Below, in pieces: positions 53,869 to 63,547 of a stretch of 64,000 nt of DNA; the first letter of the stretch is position 1, and every line of letters begins with the position of its first letter. Source of the DNA: Butyrivibrio sp. NC3005 (lineage in GTDB: Bacteria; Bacillota; Clostridia; Lachnospirales; Lachnospiraceae); NCBI RefSeq assembly GCF_000424545.1, contig NZ_AUKC01000015.1, positions 1-64,000 on the forward strand. Reading direction: 5' to 3'. Made by a program: the position numbers and the translations under genes. The notes beneath the pieces are model-generated. The model worked only from the letters and a program-made list of their open reading frames with translations. It was not told the DNA's origin and ran no database searches.

Positions 53869-55332
53869 ATGAATGAAATGCAGTACAAAAGAGCCAATAA
53901 AGTAAGTTTCTATGTATGTACCATTATTATTGCAAGTGGTATTGTAATGACTTTAGGAAGCGCCATCCAGCAAACTGGTTTTACGCTTGCTAAAATTTCC
54001 ATTTTATTAAGTGCCGTTATTGGTATCGCGATGCTTTGCGCTGGAAATTTTAAATACCCTGAAGCCAAGATGGGATCTATTCTTATTATGGGTGGATCCA
54101 CCATTTTTTACTTTGTCTTATTAATCGCAGAAGATAATATTATGTATTTTGCCTTTGGATTACCGATTCTAATATCCAGCATAATTTACCTTAATAGAAA
54201 ATTATGTAAGATTGGTATAACTGCCATATGTATTTCTTTTGCTATAACGTGCATTAAAACTTATGTAACAACTGGAGAATTAGATATGATTCACGTTCCT
54301 GCCTTTATTACACTTGGCCTTGCTTTTATTACAACACTTAACGTTGTTGCTCTTCTTACCAAATTTAATAATGAGAATAATGAAGTAATTCAAGAAAACG
54401 CTGAAAAGACTCAGAAAACAGGTCAGCAAATGGCTGATATAGCAAATACAATAACAAATCTTTTTAACAATTCTCAAAGCAATATAGATGGTCTTTCCAA
54501 AATTATAGAAAACCAGCACACCAGCATGCAGGAAATTGCCTCAAATATGGAACAGACAGCAAATGCAGTTATCAGTCAGGCCGAAAAAGTTCAATCTATT
54601 CAGGGCGAAACAGATGTCACCAGGGAACTTAGTGATGAAATGTCAAAAGCATCAGAAAATACTCAGGCCACTGTAAAAGAAGGTGCAAAAGTTATTGATG
54701 AATTAAAAAATACATCAAAGCAGGTTGCCTCTACTAGTCAAATTACTGTTGAAGCCACTAAAGCCGTTATAGATAAAGTAGATGAAGTACAAAAAATAGT
54801 TGGTGCTATTCTTTCAATTTCAAAACAAACTAATCTACTTGCCCTAAACGCAAGTATTGAAGCCGCAAGAGCTGGTGAAGCCGGTAAAGGATTTGCTGTT
54901 GTAGCTAATGATGTAAGAGACCTTTCAGAAGAAACCAATAACGCTTCAACTGAAATAACAAGAATAATCAATGAACTAACAGAAGATGTGCAAAAAGCAA
55001 TGGCCAGCATCGATGATACAGTTTCTTCTGTTGCTACTCAAAATGAAATGATAGAGACAGTTGGAAATAACTTTGACAGTATCAATCATAACGTTACAGA
55101 CATGATTGAAAGATTCGGAGAAATAGGCGAAAGAATGCAGTCAATTGCAACATCCACTATAGAAATAAACGATGGAATTTCAAACCTTTCAGCTACCAGC
55201 CAGGAAGTATCTTCACTTTCCAATGAAGGAGTAAGAGGTGCAGATGAAGCTGTAAGCAGGTTTGATGAGTTCAAGAAGACTCTTAGAGATATATTTGATC
55301 AGGCTAAAAAACTGGAAAAAATGGATATTTAA
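53869..55332 (+). CDS. Chemoreceptor with polytopic membrane domain, no HAMP
   Basis: A 487-residue methyl-accepting protein. Instead of an extracellular sensor it has six closely spaced membrane helices (about 12-170), then directly the coiled-coil signalling domain. The tip is [40 protein letters not shown] (about 305-345; shown by motif). There is no HAMP domain. It may sense a membrane or intracellular cue. The ATG at 53869 has AAAGG 9 nt upstream; a GTG 30 nt earlier is less likely. It diverges from the histidine kinase and ends at a shared terminator. Confidence 0.9.
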   Translation: MNEMQYKRANKVSFYVCTIIIASGIVMTLGSAIQQTGFTLAKISILLSAVIGIAMLCAGNFKYPEAKMGSILIMGGSTIFYFVLLIAEDNIMYFAFGLPILISSIIYLNRKLCKIGITAICISFAITCIKTYVTTGELDMIHVPAFITLGLAFITTLNVVALLTKFNNENNEVIQENAEKTQKTGQQMADIANTITNLFNNSQSNIDGLSKIIENQHTSMQEIASNMEQTANAVISQAEKVQSIQGETDVTRELSDEMSKASENTQATVKEGAKVIDELKNTSKQVASTSQITVEATKAVIDKVDEVQKIVGAILSISKQTNLLALNASIEAARAGEAGKGFAVVANDVRDLSEETNNASTEITRIINELTEDVQKAMASIDDTVSSVATQNEMIETVGNNFDSINHNVTDMIERFGEIGERMQSIATSTIEINDGISNLSATSQEVSSLSNEGVRGADEAVSRFDEFKKTLRDIFDQAKKLEKMDI

Positions 55333-55339
55333 CATATCT

Positions 55340-55372
55340 AAAAACGGCTACCACTTTATAAGTGATAGCCGT
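55340..55372 (-). terminator. Terminator between chemoreceptor and metQ (mainly for metQ)
   Basis: A 13 bp stem (ACGGCTATCACTT / AAGTGGTAGCCGT, one G-U pair), 3-nt loop, then TTTTTA on the minus strand. It may also act on the plus strand. Confidence 0.9.
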
Positions 55373-55409
55373 AAGTTTTCATTGGCTGAATTTTGCTGTT
55401 TTATCTTTA

Positions 55410-56252
55410 TTATTTACCTGTATATGGAATAACAGAACCATCATACTTTTCTTTAATCCACTTTGTTACTTCGTCTGACTTTAATACTTCCACGAGAGCT
55501 ACAACGCCTTCGTTCTTTTCATTTCCTTCTTTTACAGCAATAACATTTACATAGTTCTCTGCTGCCTGTGAATCCTGCTTCTCATAAGCAAGTGCATCTG
55601 TTGCAACCTTGAATCCAGCTGCCATTGCATAATTACCGTTCATAACAGCATAAGAAACACTTTCGAGCTGGTGAGGAACCTGAGCTGCCTCGATTTCTAC
55701 GATTTCAAGCTTCTTTGTATTCTCTACAATATCATTCTTTGTAGCATCAAGACCTACTCCGTCTTTAAGTTTTATAAGCCCATTATCCTGAAGTAAAAGA
55801 AGTGCTCTTGCTTCATTAGTTGTATCATTTGGAACAGCAATTGAATCACCTTCTGCTATATCATCAAGAGACTTTTTCTTTCCTGCATAGATTCCAAATG
55901 GTTCATAATGAATGTTTCCTACAGAAACAAGTTTTGTCCCATTTTCTTTATTGAAATCATTAAGATATGTTATGTGCTGAAAATAGTTTGCATCAAGCTG
56001 TCCCTGATCTACAACCATATTAGGCTGTACATAATCATCAAATACAGTAACTTTCAATTCATAACCCTTTTTCTCCAACGCACTCTTAACAACATCGCTC
56101 TCAAGAATCTCTGCGTGTGGCGCTGCTGTTGCTGCGATTGTGATTGTCTTTAATCCCTTAGATGACTCCTCATTACTACTCTTAGAGCATCCAGAAATTG
56201 CCATTAAAGAAAATACACCTACCAAAGCAACAGATAACAATCTTTTTTTCAT
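55410..56252 (-). CDS. metQ: Methionine-binding lipoprotein MetQ
   Basis: Extracellular binding protein of the methionine ABC importer. The 280-residue protein has a lipoprotein signal (AISGCSKSS, Cys about 22) and the NlpA/MetQ fold, with ITIAATAAPHAEIL, QHITYLNDFN, FGIYAGKKKSLDDI and AVPNDTTNEARALLLL. The start is set at MKKRLLSVAL (GGAAGGAG upstream); longer readings have no ribosome site. It is the last gene of metN-metI-metQ. Specificity for methionine follows from the full gene set. Confidence 0.93.
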   Translation of the reverse strand: MKKRLLSVALVGVFSLMAISGCSKSSNEESSKGLKTITIAATAAPHAEILESDVVKSALEKKGYELKVTVFDDYVQPNMVVDQGQLDANYFQHITYLNDFNKENGTKLVSVGNIHYEPFGIYAGKKKSLDDIAEGDSIAVPNDTTNEARALLLLQDNGLIKLKDGVGLDATKNDIVENTKKLEIVEIEAAQVPHQLESVSYAVMNGNYAMAAGFKVATDALAYEKQDSQAAENYVNVIAVKEGNEKNEGVVALVEVLKSDEVTKWIKEKYDGSVIPYTGK

Positions 56253-56304
56253 AATTTTCTCCTTCCTCGCCATGAATGGCAATGCTTCATTAGTGAATGC
56301 TATA

Positions 56305-56994
56305 TTAGTGAATACTTCTACGGTCAAGCTTATGTCCAAGCCACATTCCAAATGCCTGCATAACCTGAACTAATACGACCAGAAGTACTACTGTTATTAT
56401 CATAACTTCGGTCTTGTATCTATAGTAACCATACTGAATAGCTACATCACCAAGACCTCCGCCACCAACAGAACCCGCCATAGCTGAATATCCTAGAATA
56501 GTTGCAAGAGCAATCGTCACACCAATGATAAGTGAAGTTCTGGCTTCTGTTATCATAACTTTAAATACGATAGTAAAATTAGATGCACCCATACTTTGAG
56601 CTGCTTCAATAACTCCTTTATCCACTTCCAAAAGAGAAGATTCAACCATACGTGCAATAAAAGGCGCTGCTGAAACTACAAGAGGTACAATTGTTGCAGT
56701 TGAACCAAATGTAACACCAACTATTTTCTTGGTAAGCGGCATAATCAAAATAAGCAAAATCAAAAACGGTATACTACGAACTATGTTTGTTATTGTATCA
56801 AGTATTCTGTACAATACCTTATTTGAACAAAGACCATTTGGAGCAGTAACAACAAGGCCTATTCCCATAGGGATTCCTATAACATACGCTACAAGTGTTG
56901 AAACAAACACCATATATAACGTAACACCTGTATTACTCACTAAAAGTGTTCCATACTGATTCCAAAAATCCGAAATTTGACTACTAAAACTCAT
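56305..56994 (-). CDS. metI: Methionine ABC transporter permease MetI
   Basis: A 229-residue permease with five membrane helices. The ATPase-contact loop is EAAQSMGASNFTIVFKVMITEA (about 125-147) and GGGLGDVAIQYGYYRY is typical of MetI. It lies 3 bp after metN and 52 bp before metQ. No SAM riboswitch was found ahead of the operon. Confidence 0.94.
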   Translation of the reverse strand: MSFSSQISDFWNQYGTLLVSNTGVTLYMVFVSTLVAYVIGIPMGIGLVVTAPNGLCSNKVLYRILDTITNIVRSIPFLILLILIMPLTKKIVGVTFGSTATIVPLVVSAAPFIARMVESSLLEVDKGVIEAAQSMGASNFTIVFKVMITEARTSLIIGVTIALATILGYSAMAGSVGGGGLGDVAIQYGYYRYKTEVMIITVVLLVVLVQVMQAFGMWLGHKLDRRSIH

Positions 56995-56997
56995 TTA

Positions 56998-58080
56998 TTA
57001 TTCCTCACCTTCATATTTCTCAAAATCAGCCATAGATGAGAGAATCTGAACCTCAAGACCATGCTCTTTCAAAAAGTCTATCATCTGAAGACTAAGTTCC
57101 TCATCTTCCGGAAGCTGTAATACCATCTGTCCCTGAGCTGTTCCACCAATATCTCTTGTATCTGCTCTCATAATATTAACCGGACTTAAGAACTTAAGGA
57201 CCATATTAGCAACAACTGGTTCATATGAAGAATTTTTGGTAAATACTATACGAATAAGCTTTCCGCCCTTCATACGCGCAACTGTTCCTGCACCTTGATT
57301 AAGCATAAGCTTAAGCGCTGCATCAGACTTGGGATTTGCGAATACATCCAGTACATTACCCGTCTCTGCAAGTTTTCCATGATCAATAATTGCAACTTTA
57401 TTGCAGATCTCCTGGACTACATTCATTGCATGAGTGATTATTACTATAGTAATACCATGCTTTTGATTAATATCCTTTAATAATTCAAGTACTTCTTTTG
57501 TTGTCTTAGGATCAAGGGCACTTGTTGCTTCATCGCAAAGAAGAACTTTAGGATCATTTGCAAGTGCTCTTGCTATAGCAACTCTTTGCTTCTGACCACC
57601 AGAAAGCTGTGAAGGATACATTTTAGCTTTTTCTAAAAGTCCAACTTCTTCAAGAAGTCGCTCAGCTTTTTTTCTTGCAACTTTCCTATCAACCTTGTTT
57701 ATTTCCATAGGAAAACAAACATTGTCTATAACATTTCTCTGCATCAAAAGATTGAAATTCTGGAAAATCATTGAAATTTCAACGCGTTCTTTTCTAAGCT
57801 CTTTGGTAGACATAGCAGATAAACTGCGGCCTTCAATAAAAACATCACCTGATGTAGGGCGTTCCAAAAAATTAAGGCAACGCACCAAAGTAGATTTTCC
57901 GGCACCACTCATACCGATTATTCCAAAAATATCACCTTTTTCAATATCTAAAGAAATATCAGAAAGAGCTTCAACATCCTGCTCTTTTGATGAAAAAATC
58001 TTGCTGACATGTTCAAGACGAATAATAGGTTCTTCTCCATTAACCTTATTATTCCCGTTTGTCAGATTATTATCCTGCAT
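56998..58080 (-). CDS. metN: Methionine ABC transporter ATP-binding protein MetN
   Basis: A 360-residue ATPase with Walker A GMSGAGKST (about 57), signature LSGGQKQRVAIARAL (about 160), Walker B VLLCDEATSALDP, and a C-terminal NIL domain (about 275-350) that senses methionine and inhibits transport. The N-terminus has a 20-residue Asn-rich head. The start has GAAGGGA upstream. It is preceded only 51 bp away by the GDSL hydrolase gene. Confidence 0.95.
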   Translation of the reverse strand: MQDNNLTNGNNKVNGEEPIIRLEHVSKIFSSKEQDVEALSDISLDIEKGDIFGIIGMSGAGKSTLVRCLNFLERPTSGDVFIEGRSLSAMSTKELRKERVEISMIFQNFNLLMQRNVIDNVCFPMEINKVDRKVARKKAERLLEEVGLLEKAKMYPSQLSGGQKQRVAIARALANDPKVLLCDEATSALDPKTTKEVLELLKDINQKHGITIVIITHAMNVVQEICNKVAIIDHGKLAETGNVLDVFANPKSDAALKLMLNQGAGTVARMKGGKLIRIVFTKNSSYEPVVANMVLKFLSPVNIMRADTRDIGGTAQGQMVLQLPEDEELSLQMIDFLKEHGLEVQILSSMADFEKYEGEE

Positions 58081-58131
58081 ACTAACACATTCCCTTCGTA
58101 TATCATATATGTTTCAAAAAAAATTTTAACA

Positions 58132-58929
58132 TTATTTGTCCATAACCTTTACTATTTCAGCAGCTACTATCGTTCCAAGAATATCATATCCATTTGCATT
58201 TGGATGAAGTTTATCTGGGATATAATCCCTTACTACATTTCCATCGTAACTGTCTAAGATATTACTATAGTACAAATCAACAATGCTGAATCCATTTGCT
58301 TCTGCTGCAAGCTTTACAGCGTCTACATACGCTCCCTGCCCTTGAACAGCATTTCTTGCACTTTTACTTGTTCTAAGAGGTGTAACAACAATTATCTTAG
58401 CTCTAGGGTACTTCTTTTTAAGTCCGGTCATCATCTCAAGTGTTCCACTACAGAAGCTTTTCTTGTCATAGCTATTAAAATTTCCAAAGTTCTTGCTCTT
58501 AAAATAATCATTTACCCCAGCCATAACTACAATTACATCTGCACTTTTTGAAATGGATGCATATCTATCAACCATAGCATTTTTGCTGCATCTACTGATT
58601 GCAGAACCGGCAACTCCCAGATTTTTAACTGAACCTGCTTTAAGCTTTTTCTTAATCGTATATGGATATGTAATACTACGTTTCCCTGAGCCGTTTGTTC
58701 CATATGTAATACTGTCACCCAGACATACAATATTTAAATTAGAAAAATTAGTCTTTCTCTTATTTATAACTGAAACTGCATCAGCATAATGCATCTGTGT
58801 ATTAATATAGCTGTCTGCAGTATACGGATTAGTAACAGCAGGGACTGCAGCGTTTACATATGCATTATCTGCAAACGATAGCCCCAAAACAACAGCACTC
58901 AATAATCCAAATAACTTAACTTTTTTCAT
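58132..58929 (-). CDS. Secreted SGNH/GDSL hydrolase
   Basis: A 265-residue exported esterase-like protein. A signal peptide (about 1-27) is followed by block I VCLGDSITYG (catalytic Ser), block II GVAGSAIS, block III VMAGVNDYF and block V PDKLHPNANGYD (catalytic Asp and His). These are the four SGNH blocks. Likely substrates are esters on polysaccharides or lipids; not specified by the sequence. The ribosome site is GAAGGA. It stands just before metN and could share its transcript. Confidence 0.9.
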   Translation of the reverse strand: MKKVKLFGLLSAVVLGLSFADNAYVNAAVPAVTNPYTADSYINTQMHYADAVSVINKRKTNFSNLNIVCLGDSITYGTNGSGKRSITYPYTIKKKLKAGSVKNLGVAGSAISRCSKNAMVDRYASISKSADVIVVMAGVNDYFKSKNFGNFNSYDKKSFCSGTLEMMTGLKKKYPRAKIIVVTPLRTSKSARNAVQGQGAYVDAVKLAAEANGFSIVDLYYSNILDSYDGNVVRDYIPDKLHPNANGYDILGTIVAAEIVKVMDK

Positions 58930-59004
58930 TATATACTTCCTTCGCTATTCTTATGTAAAACTTATTTCTTATAGCCTGTTATCAATATTTTCTATAGCAC
59001 TTAT

Positions 59005-60168
59005 TTATGCATCATAGTCATCTAAGAAATGATGTTTTTTACCATCCCCCGTCTTATATGCTATGACTGTATTCAAATGAACATTTTCAACACTTTTAAA
59101 AATGTTAGCTTCTATATACGGACTTTTTTGACGCAACTGCTTAATAAGTCCCTTTATTTCTCCACGCTTACTTCCCTGCTCTGTACCACCACAGCTTGCG
59201 CAGCTTTCTGTAAGACGACAGGCACATTGAATAAAATGAAGCTTATTATAATCTCTCCAATGAATAATATCCTCCTCGCGGATTAAATATAATGGACGGA
59301 TTAGCTGCATTCCTTCAAAATTTGTCGCATGAAGTTTCGGCATCATAGTCTGAACCTGACCGCTATAGAGCATTCCCATCAAAATTGTCTCTATTACATC
59401 ATCATAATGATGACCTAGCGCAATCTTGTTACATCCAAGTTCTTTTGCTTTCTGATATAATGCACCTCGCCTCATTCTTGCGCACATATAACACGGGCTC
59501 ATTCCCGGATTCTTGTTATCATCTGCAACTATGTTATATATATCGGAACGAAATACCGTTATCGGAACCTGCATAAGCTTTGCATTATTTAGTATATTCT
59601 GGTAATTAATATCATTGTATCCAGGATTCATAACAAGATATACTACTTCAAAATTATGAACTCCATGCCTGTACAATTCCTGAAAAAGCTTCGCCATTAA
59701 CATCGAATCTTTTCCGCCTGAAATGCACACCGCTATCTTATCTCCATCCTGAATAAGATCATAAACATTAATTGCTTTAGTAAACTGACTCCATATCTGT
59801 TTACGAAATTTCTTTATAATACTATGTTCAATATCCTGACAGCTTTTTACAGCTGCCTTTTCATCCTGCATGAACATTTCTAATTTCACACGAAGATAAC
59901 TATAATATCCATCTTTGATACTATAGATTTCGTAACCTTCTTTTTGAAGTTCTTCTGCTATTTCTTCAGAGTTTCTTCCTGTATAACAAATAAGATAAAC
60001 AGGCATATTTTTTGGAACCATATCCAAATGATCCATAAACTCTTCGTAATATATATTTATTGCATCAGGATAGGTTTCTTTTTCAAAATCTTCTCTTTTT
60101 CTAACATCAATAACACACTTTTTTCTTGTATCTAAAAGCATGTCTTCTACTAATTTAACTATTTCCAT
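59005..60168 (-). CDS. Rhodanese-TtcA fusion, tRNA thiolation protein
   Basis: A 387-residue fusion. Residues 1-100 form a rhodanese domain with VIDVRKREDFEKETY and the active loop CYTGRNS (Cys about 62). Residues 110-387 are a PP-loop ATPase of the TtcA/ThiI-like class: SGGKDSMLM (about 150), CYMCARMRR (about 220), GHHYDD (about 245) and CRLTESCASC. TtcA makes 2-thiocytidine at tRNA position 32 using an Fe-S cluster. The rhodanese may supply sulfur in the same chain. The exact tRNA product is inferred. It follows tcdA, another tRNA modification gene, by 34 bp. Confidence 0.85.
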   Translation of the reverse strand: MEIVKLVEDMLLDTRKKCVIDVRKREDFEKETYPDAINIYYEEFMDHLDMVPKNMPVYLICYTGRNSEEIAEELQKEGYEIYSIKDGYYSYLRVKLEMFMQDEKAAVKSCQDIEHSIIKKFRKQIWSQFTKAINVYDLIQDGDKIAVCISGGKDSMLMAKLFQELYRHGVHNFEVVYLVMNPGYNDINYQNILNNAKLMQVPITVFRSDIYNIVADDNKNPGMSPCYMCARMRRGALYQKAKELGCNKIALGHHYDDVIETILMGMLYSGQVQTMMPKLHATNFEGMQLIRPLYLIREEDIIHWRDYNKLHFIQCACRLTESCASCGGTEQGSKRGEIKGLIKQLRQKSPYIEANIFKSVENVHLNTVIAYKTGDGKKHHFLDDYDA

Positions 60169-60202
60169 TTTTATTACAGACCCTACTATTGTATATATCG
60201 CT

Positions 60203-60934
60203 TCACTTACCTACAGCCTGCAAATCTTTTATTACCTCACTAGCAATAATTAGTCCGCAAACTGATGGAACAAACGCAGTTGATCCCGGACTCTGACGCT
60301 TTCTGCTGCCGGCTGTTTCTGACGCATTTTCTTTTTTTATTATCGGTTTAAGTGGCATTTCTTTTGAATATACCACTTTAAGTTTTTTAATGTTTCTCTT
60401 TTTTAATTCTCTGCGCATAACTTTTGCAAGAGGATCGACAGAGGTTTTGTAAATATCTGCTACTTCGAACATTGCAGGATTTAATTTGTTTCCTGCTCCC
60501 ATAGAACTTATAATAGGAGTTCCACACTTATTACATCTTACAATCAATTCAATCTTGGCAGTTATAGTATCAACTGCATCAATAACATAATCGTAGCTGC
60601 TAAAGTCAAACTCATCAGCTGTTTCCGGAAGAAAAAATGTTTTGTGTTTATTCACAATAAGATCCGGATTAATATCATGAAGACGCTCTTCAAGTACATC
60701 AACCTTCTTCCTGCCAATTGTACTATGAAGTGCAATTATCTGCCTGTTAAGATTAGAAAAACAAACAATGTCGTTATCTATTATATCAATTGCACCTATT
60801 CCGCTCCTTGCTAAGGCTTCTACAGCAAAACCGCCTACTCCGCCAACCCCAAACACTGCAACTTTTTTGTGCGCAAGTCTATCCATTGTTTCTTCACCAA
60901 GAAGAAGCTCTATTCTTGAAAACTGATTTAACAT
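60203..60934 (-). CDS. tcdA: tRNA threonylcarbamoyladenosine dehydratase
   Basis: E1-like enzyme that cyclises t6A37 of tRNA to ct6A with ATP. The 243-residue protein has the nucleotide-binding VFGVGGVGGFAVEALARSGIG (by motif, about 27-47), DNDIVCFSNLNRQ, and a C-terminal Arg/Lys-rich loop (SETAGSRKRQSPGST). The start is set at MLNQFSRIELL, usual for the family; an ATG 12 nt earlier is possible. It leads the short operon with the rhodanese-TtcA gene. It does not have the SufE/CsdL context often seen with E. coli tcdA. Confidence 0.9.
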   Translation of the reverse strand: MLNQFSRIELLLGEETMDRLAHKKVAVFGVGGVGGFAVEALARSGIGAIDIIDNDIVCFSNLNRQIIALHSTIGRKKVDVLEERLHDINPDLIVNKHKTFFLPETADEFDFSSYDYVIDAVDTITAKIELIVRCNKCGTPIISSMGAGNKLNPAMFEVADIYKTSVDPLAKVMRRELKKRNIKKLKVVYSKEMPLKPIIKKENASETAGSRKRQSPGSTAFVPSVCGLIIASEVIKDLQAVGK

Positions 60935-60946
60935 TTTTATATCCAT

Positions 60947-61340
60947 CCAATAAAAAATCTAAAAAAAGCGACGCACACTATTATAAAGCCATTTTTTATT
61001 TAAAACAAGCACAATAAAAGGTAGATACAAAATTCACGTCCGCCCTTTGTTTTCAAGCATTTTCTGCAACAAAGTTCTCGATAACAGTTCTATTAATTTA
61101 AAAGCGAAAGATATCTATTATTAAAAGGCGCTAAAATTAAAAATGTATTTTTATAAATGTTTGCAATGTTTTAATGATGTTTTTTTATGAAAATATCGCT
61201 TTTTCCTTGGTATAATAAATAATATCAATGTTTATAGCTTACTTTATTTCCACATTCTACTGCAACTAATTTGCGTATTTATTTCTGCTTTCCTGTTACT
61301 TTTATTATCTGTGTTAATTCTTTGGGGAGGATTACAAAAA
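60947..61340. promoter_or_regulatory. Divergent tcdA / heparinase intergenic region
   Basis: No gene seen. For the plus strand, an extended -10 (TGGTATAAT, 61208-61216) would give a leader of about 120 nt. The minus-strand promoter for tcdA is not obvious. No repeat unit A, B or C is here. Confidence 0.5.
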
Positions 61341-63182
61341 ATGGTTTTTCTATTTCAAAAACACAAAAATGATATTATTTTTAAAAAAAATCAAGCAGAT
61401 ATTTTTGACAACTTTTCTTCCAGAATTACCGATTCAGCAAAAAAATATTTTATTACCAAAGCAAATGAATTAATTTCCACAAATTATAACAGCATCCCTG
61501 CATCTTTATATATGGACTTTCTTAGAACAGGGAACAGAGTAAAATTTGAGAAAATTTATTTTGAGAAAAGAAGGATACTAAATACACTAGTCCTAGGAAA
61601 AATGTCAGAAGAAAGTCACAGGTTCGATGATGACATAATAAACGGCATTTTTTCCATCTGTGAAGAAAGCGGTTGGCAAATTCCTGCCCATAATTCTTAC
61701 AAAAGAGATGAAAAACAACTGATTCTACCAGATAAATCACGTCCTGTACTTGATCTATTTGCCTGTGAAAGCGGCGCACAACTTGCTGTTATATATCATT
61801 TATTCAAGGATTTTGATGAAATTTCTCCTCTTATCCGCAAACGAATCTATGATGAGCTTATACAAAGAATAATAACGCCATATCTTAGTTCACACTTTTG
61901 GTGGATGGGAAATGGTGAGGAAGAAATGTGTAACTGGACCATCTGGTGCACACAAAATATTCTTATTACTGCATATTTTTTAGAGCTTTCTTCCGATATA
62001 ATCGCTAAAATAATCGATAAAGCTCTGTATTCTATTGATGCTTTTTTAAAAGACTATGGTACTGATGGAAGTTGTAATGAAGGCGCAATGTATTACCATC
62101 ACGCCGGACTGTGCCTGGATATAACTACAATTCTTCTTAATGCTTTTACTAATAATGCTTTTACAGATATTTTCGAAGAACCTTTAATAAGGAATATAGC
62201 TAATTATATAGCAAACGTTCATGTAAGTGGTAATTACTACTTAAACTATGCAGATTGTTCACCGATTCTTGAACCTGCAGGAATAAGAGAATTTTTATTT
62301 GGAAAAGATATTTCCTCTCTTTCACTTATGTCTCTGGCTGCTTCTTCTTTTTATGAAAGTAGAAAAGAACCTGACAAGCACTACTTATCAGACGAAATAA
62401 ATCTATTTTATAGGATTTTTACTGCGATTTACGAAAAAGAAGCTCTTGATTTTGCAAAAGAAAGCAACAAAACTATCGCACCTCATAATGTTTTTTATGA
62501 AAGTACAGGAATATTCGTTGCCAGAAATAACCAAATACTGGTTTCGGCCAAAGCAGGCCACAATGGTGATAGCCATAACCACAATGATAGCGGAAGCATC
62601 ATTTTATATGTAAATAACAAACCAGTATTCATTGACGTAGGAGTTGAAAGTTATACTAAAAAGACTTTTTCAAATAAAAGATATGAAATCTGGACAATGC
62701 AGTCAGGATTTCACAACCTTCCAACAATAGCTGATTCTGACGAACTTGCAGGAATTGACTATAAAGTTAGCGATATAGATGTCACATTGGGACAGGGAAA
62801 TGAAATATCAAAAATCCAAATGAACCTAAAAAACGCCTACCCGGATACAGTCTTTTTAGACTATTATGTAAGAACTGTTACTTTCAATCCTACTGCTGAA
62901 AGTAAAGTTGTTATTCATGACAGCTGGGATTTTAAGCAAAATGCGCTTAATACAAACGTTATTCTTAATTTCATGACTTATGAAAAACCTGAAATATCAG
63001 AAAACATCTTAAAAATTGGAGAACTTTGCTTGTTTGAATTCACACAAGCTTCTGCCAAGATAACAGAAATCAAAATAGAAGATGAAAGACTCGCCAAAAG
63101 CTGGAAACACTCCATTTATAAAATTTGTTTTAAGCCAAAAGAAAACTTTTTTACCCTAAAATTACTTTTTTGTTTTATATAA
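61341..63182 (+). CDS. Heparinase II/III family protein
   Basis: A 613-residue polysaccharide lyase-like protein. The N-terminal two-thirds is an alpha toroid (EMCNWTIWCTQNI, about 195; GSCNEGAMYYHHAGLCLD, about 250, with possible catalytic Tyr and His). The C-terminal beta-sheet domain has the family motif HNGDSHNHNDSGSIILYVNNKPVFIDVG (about 405-432). There is no signal peptide, so it probably acts on imported uronic-acid oligosaccharides. Start ATG at 61341 has GGGGAGG 10 nt upstream. The stop codon TAA reaches into repeat B copy 3, so the end (LLFCFI) may have been altered by it. Confidence 0.88.
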   Translation: MVFLFQKHKNDIIFKKNQADIFDNFSSRITDSAKKYFITKANELISTNYNSIPASLYMDFLRTGNRVKFEKIYFEKRRILNTLVLGKMSEESHRFDDDIINGIFSICEESGWQIPAHNSYKRDEKQLILPDKSRPVLDLFACESGAQLAVIYHLFKDFDEISPLIRKRIYDELIQRIITPYLSSHFWWMGNGEEEMCNWTIWCTQNILITAYFLELSSDIIAKIIDKALYSIDAFLKDYGTDGSCNEGAMYYHHAGLCLDITTILLNAFTNNAFTDIFEEPLIRNIANYIANVHVSGNYYLNYADCSPILEPAGIREFLFGKDISSLSLMSLAASSFYESRKEPDKHYLSDEINLFYRIFTAIYEKEALDFAKESNKTIAPHNVFYESTGIFVARNNQILVSAKAGHNGDSHNHNDSGSIILYVNNKPVFIDVGVESYTKKTFSNKRYEIWTMQSGFHNLPTIADSDELAGIDYKVSDIDVTLGQGNEISKIQMNLKNAYPDTVFLDYYVRTVTFNPTAESKVVIHDSWDFKQNALNTNVILNFMTYEKPEISENILKIGELCLFEFTQASAKITEIKIEDERLAKSWKHSIYKICFKPKENFFTLKLLFCFI

Positions 63183-63329
63183 TCTGTTCTGATGTTTGTA
63201 TATTTCGTCGCAGACACGCTTTCGCTTGATTATAAACGTAATGGTTCGTAATGCGCTAAAAAAAACCCAATAAGAACCAACGTTTATAAACAGTTCTGCT
63301 CATGAAATATTACAAGCCATCAGAACTCA
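63182..63329 (+). repeat. Repeat family B, copy 3
   Basis: A 148 bp copy with outer stem GTTCTGATG / CATCAGAAC (a compensated change relative to copy 1) and inner GGTTC / GAACC. The innermost stem is broken: the left arm matches copy 2 (ATGCGCT), the right arm reads ACCCAAT. It begins at the last base of the heparinase stop codon. Confidence 0.9.
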
Positions 63330-63364
63330 TCTAATTAGTTCAAATAACAAAAAAATATGACTTC

Positions 63365-63492
63365 TTGTCACTTATATTCAGAAACTCGCATCTACTGCAA
63401 GTTTCGTGAGAACAAAAGTCAAGTGGCAAACTGGTCCAAGGCGAAGCCTTTTCAAATGGCCAGTTTGCGTAGTTTTTGGAACGTAGTGACAA
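63365..63492 (+). repeat. Repeat family A, copy 3
   Basis: A 128 bp copy, 35 nt after B copy 3, the same spacing as at 8577. One change weakens the first hairpin (TGCAAG for TGCGAG). Confidence 0.9.
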
Positions 63493-63525
63493 AAATCTAT
63501 GACTTCTTGCTGATAATCAACCTAA
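63493..63525 (+). repeat. Fragment of repeat family C
   Basis: After the A unit the sequence reads TCTATGACTTCTTGCTGATAA then CCTAAATCT. The left part is the reverse complement of the C right end, and CCTAAATCT matches the C loop region. The rest of C is missing. Confidence 0.65.
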
Positions 63526-63547
63526 ATCTTTATAGAAACACCATTAA

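Noticed and set aside
58081-58131. Possible SAM (S-box) riboswitch ahead of metN
   Set aside because: Only 51 bp lie between metN and the GDSL gene; too short, and no S-box core is visible.
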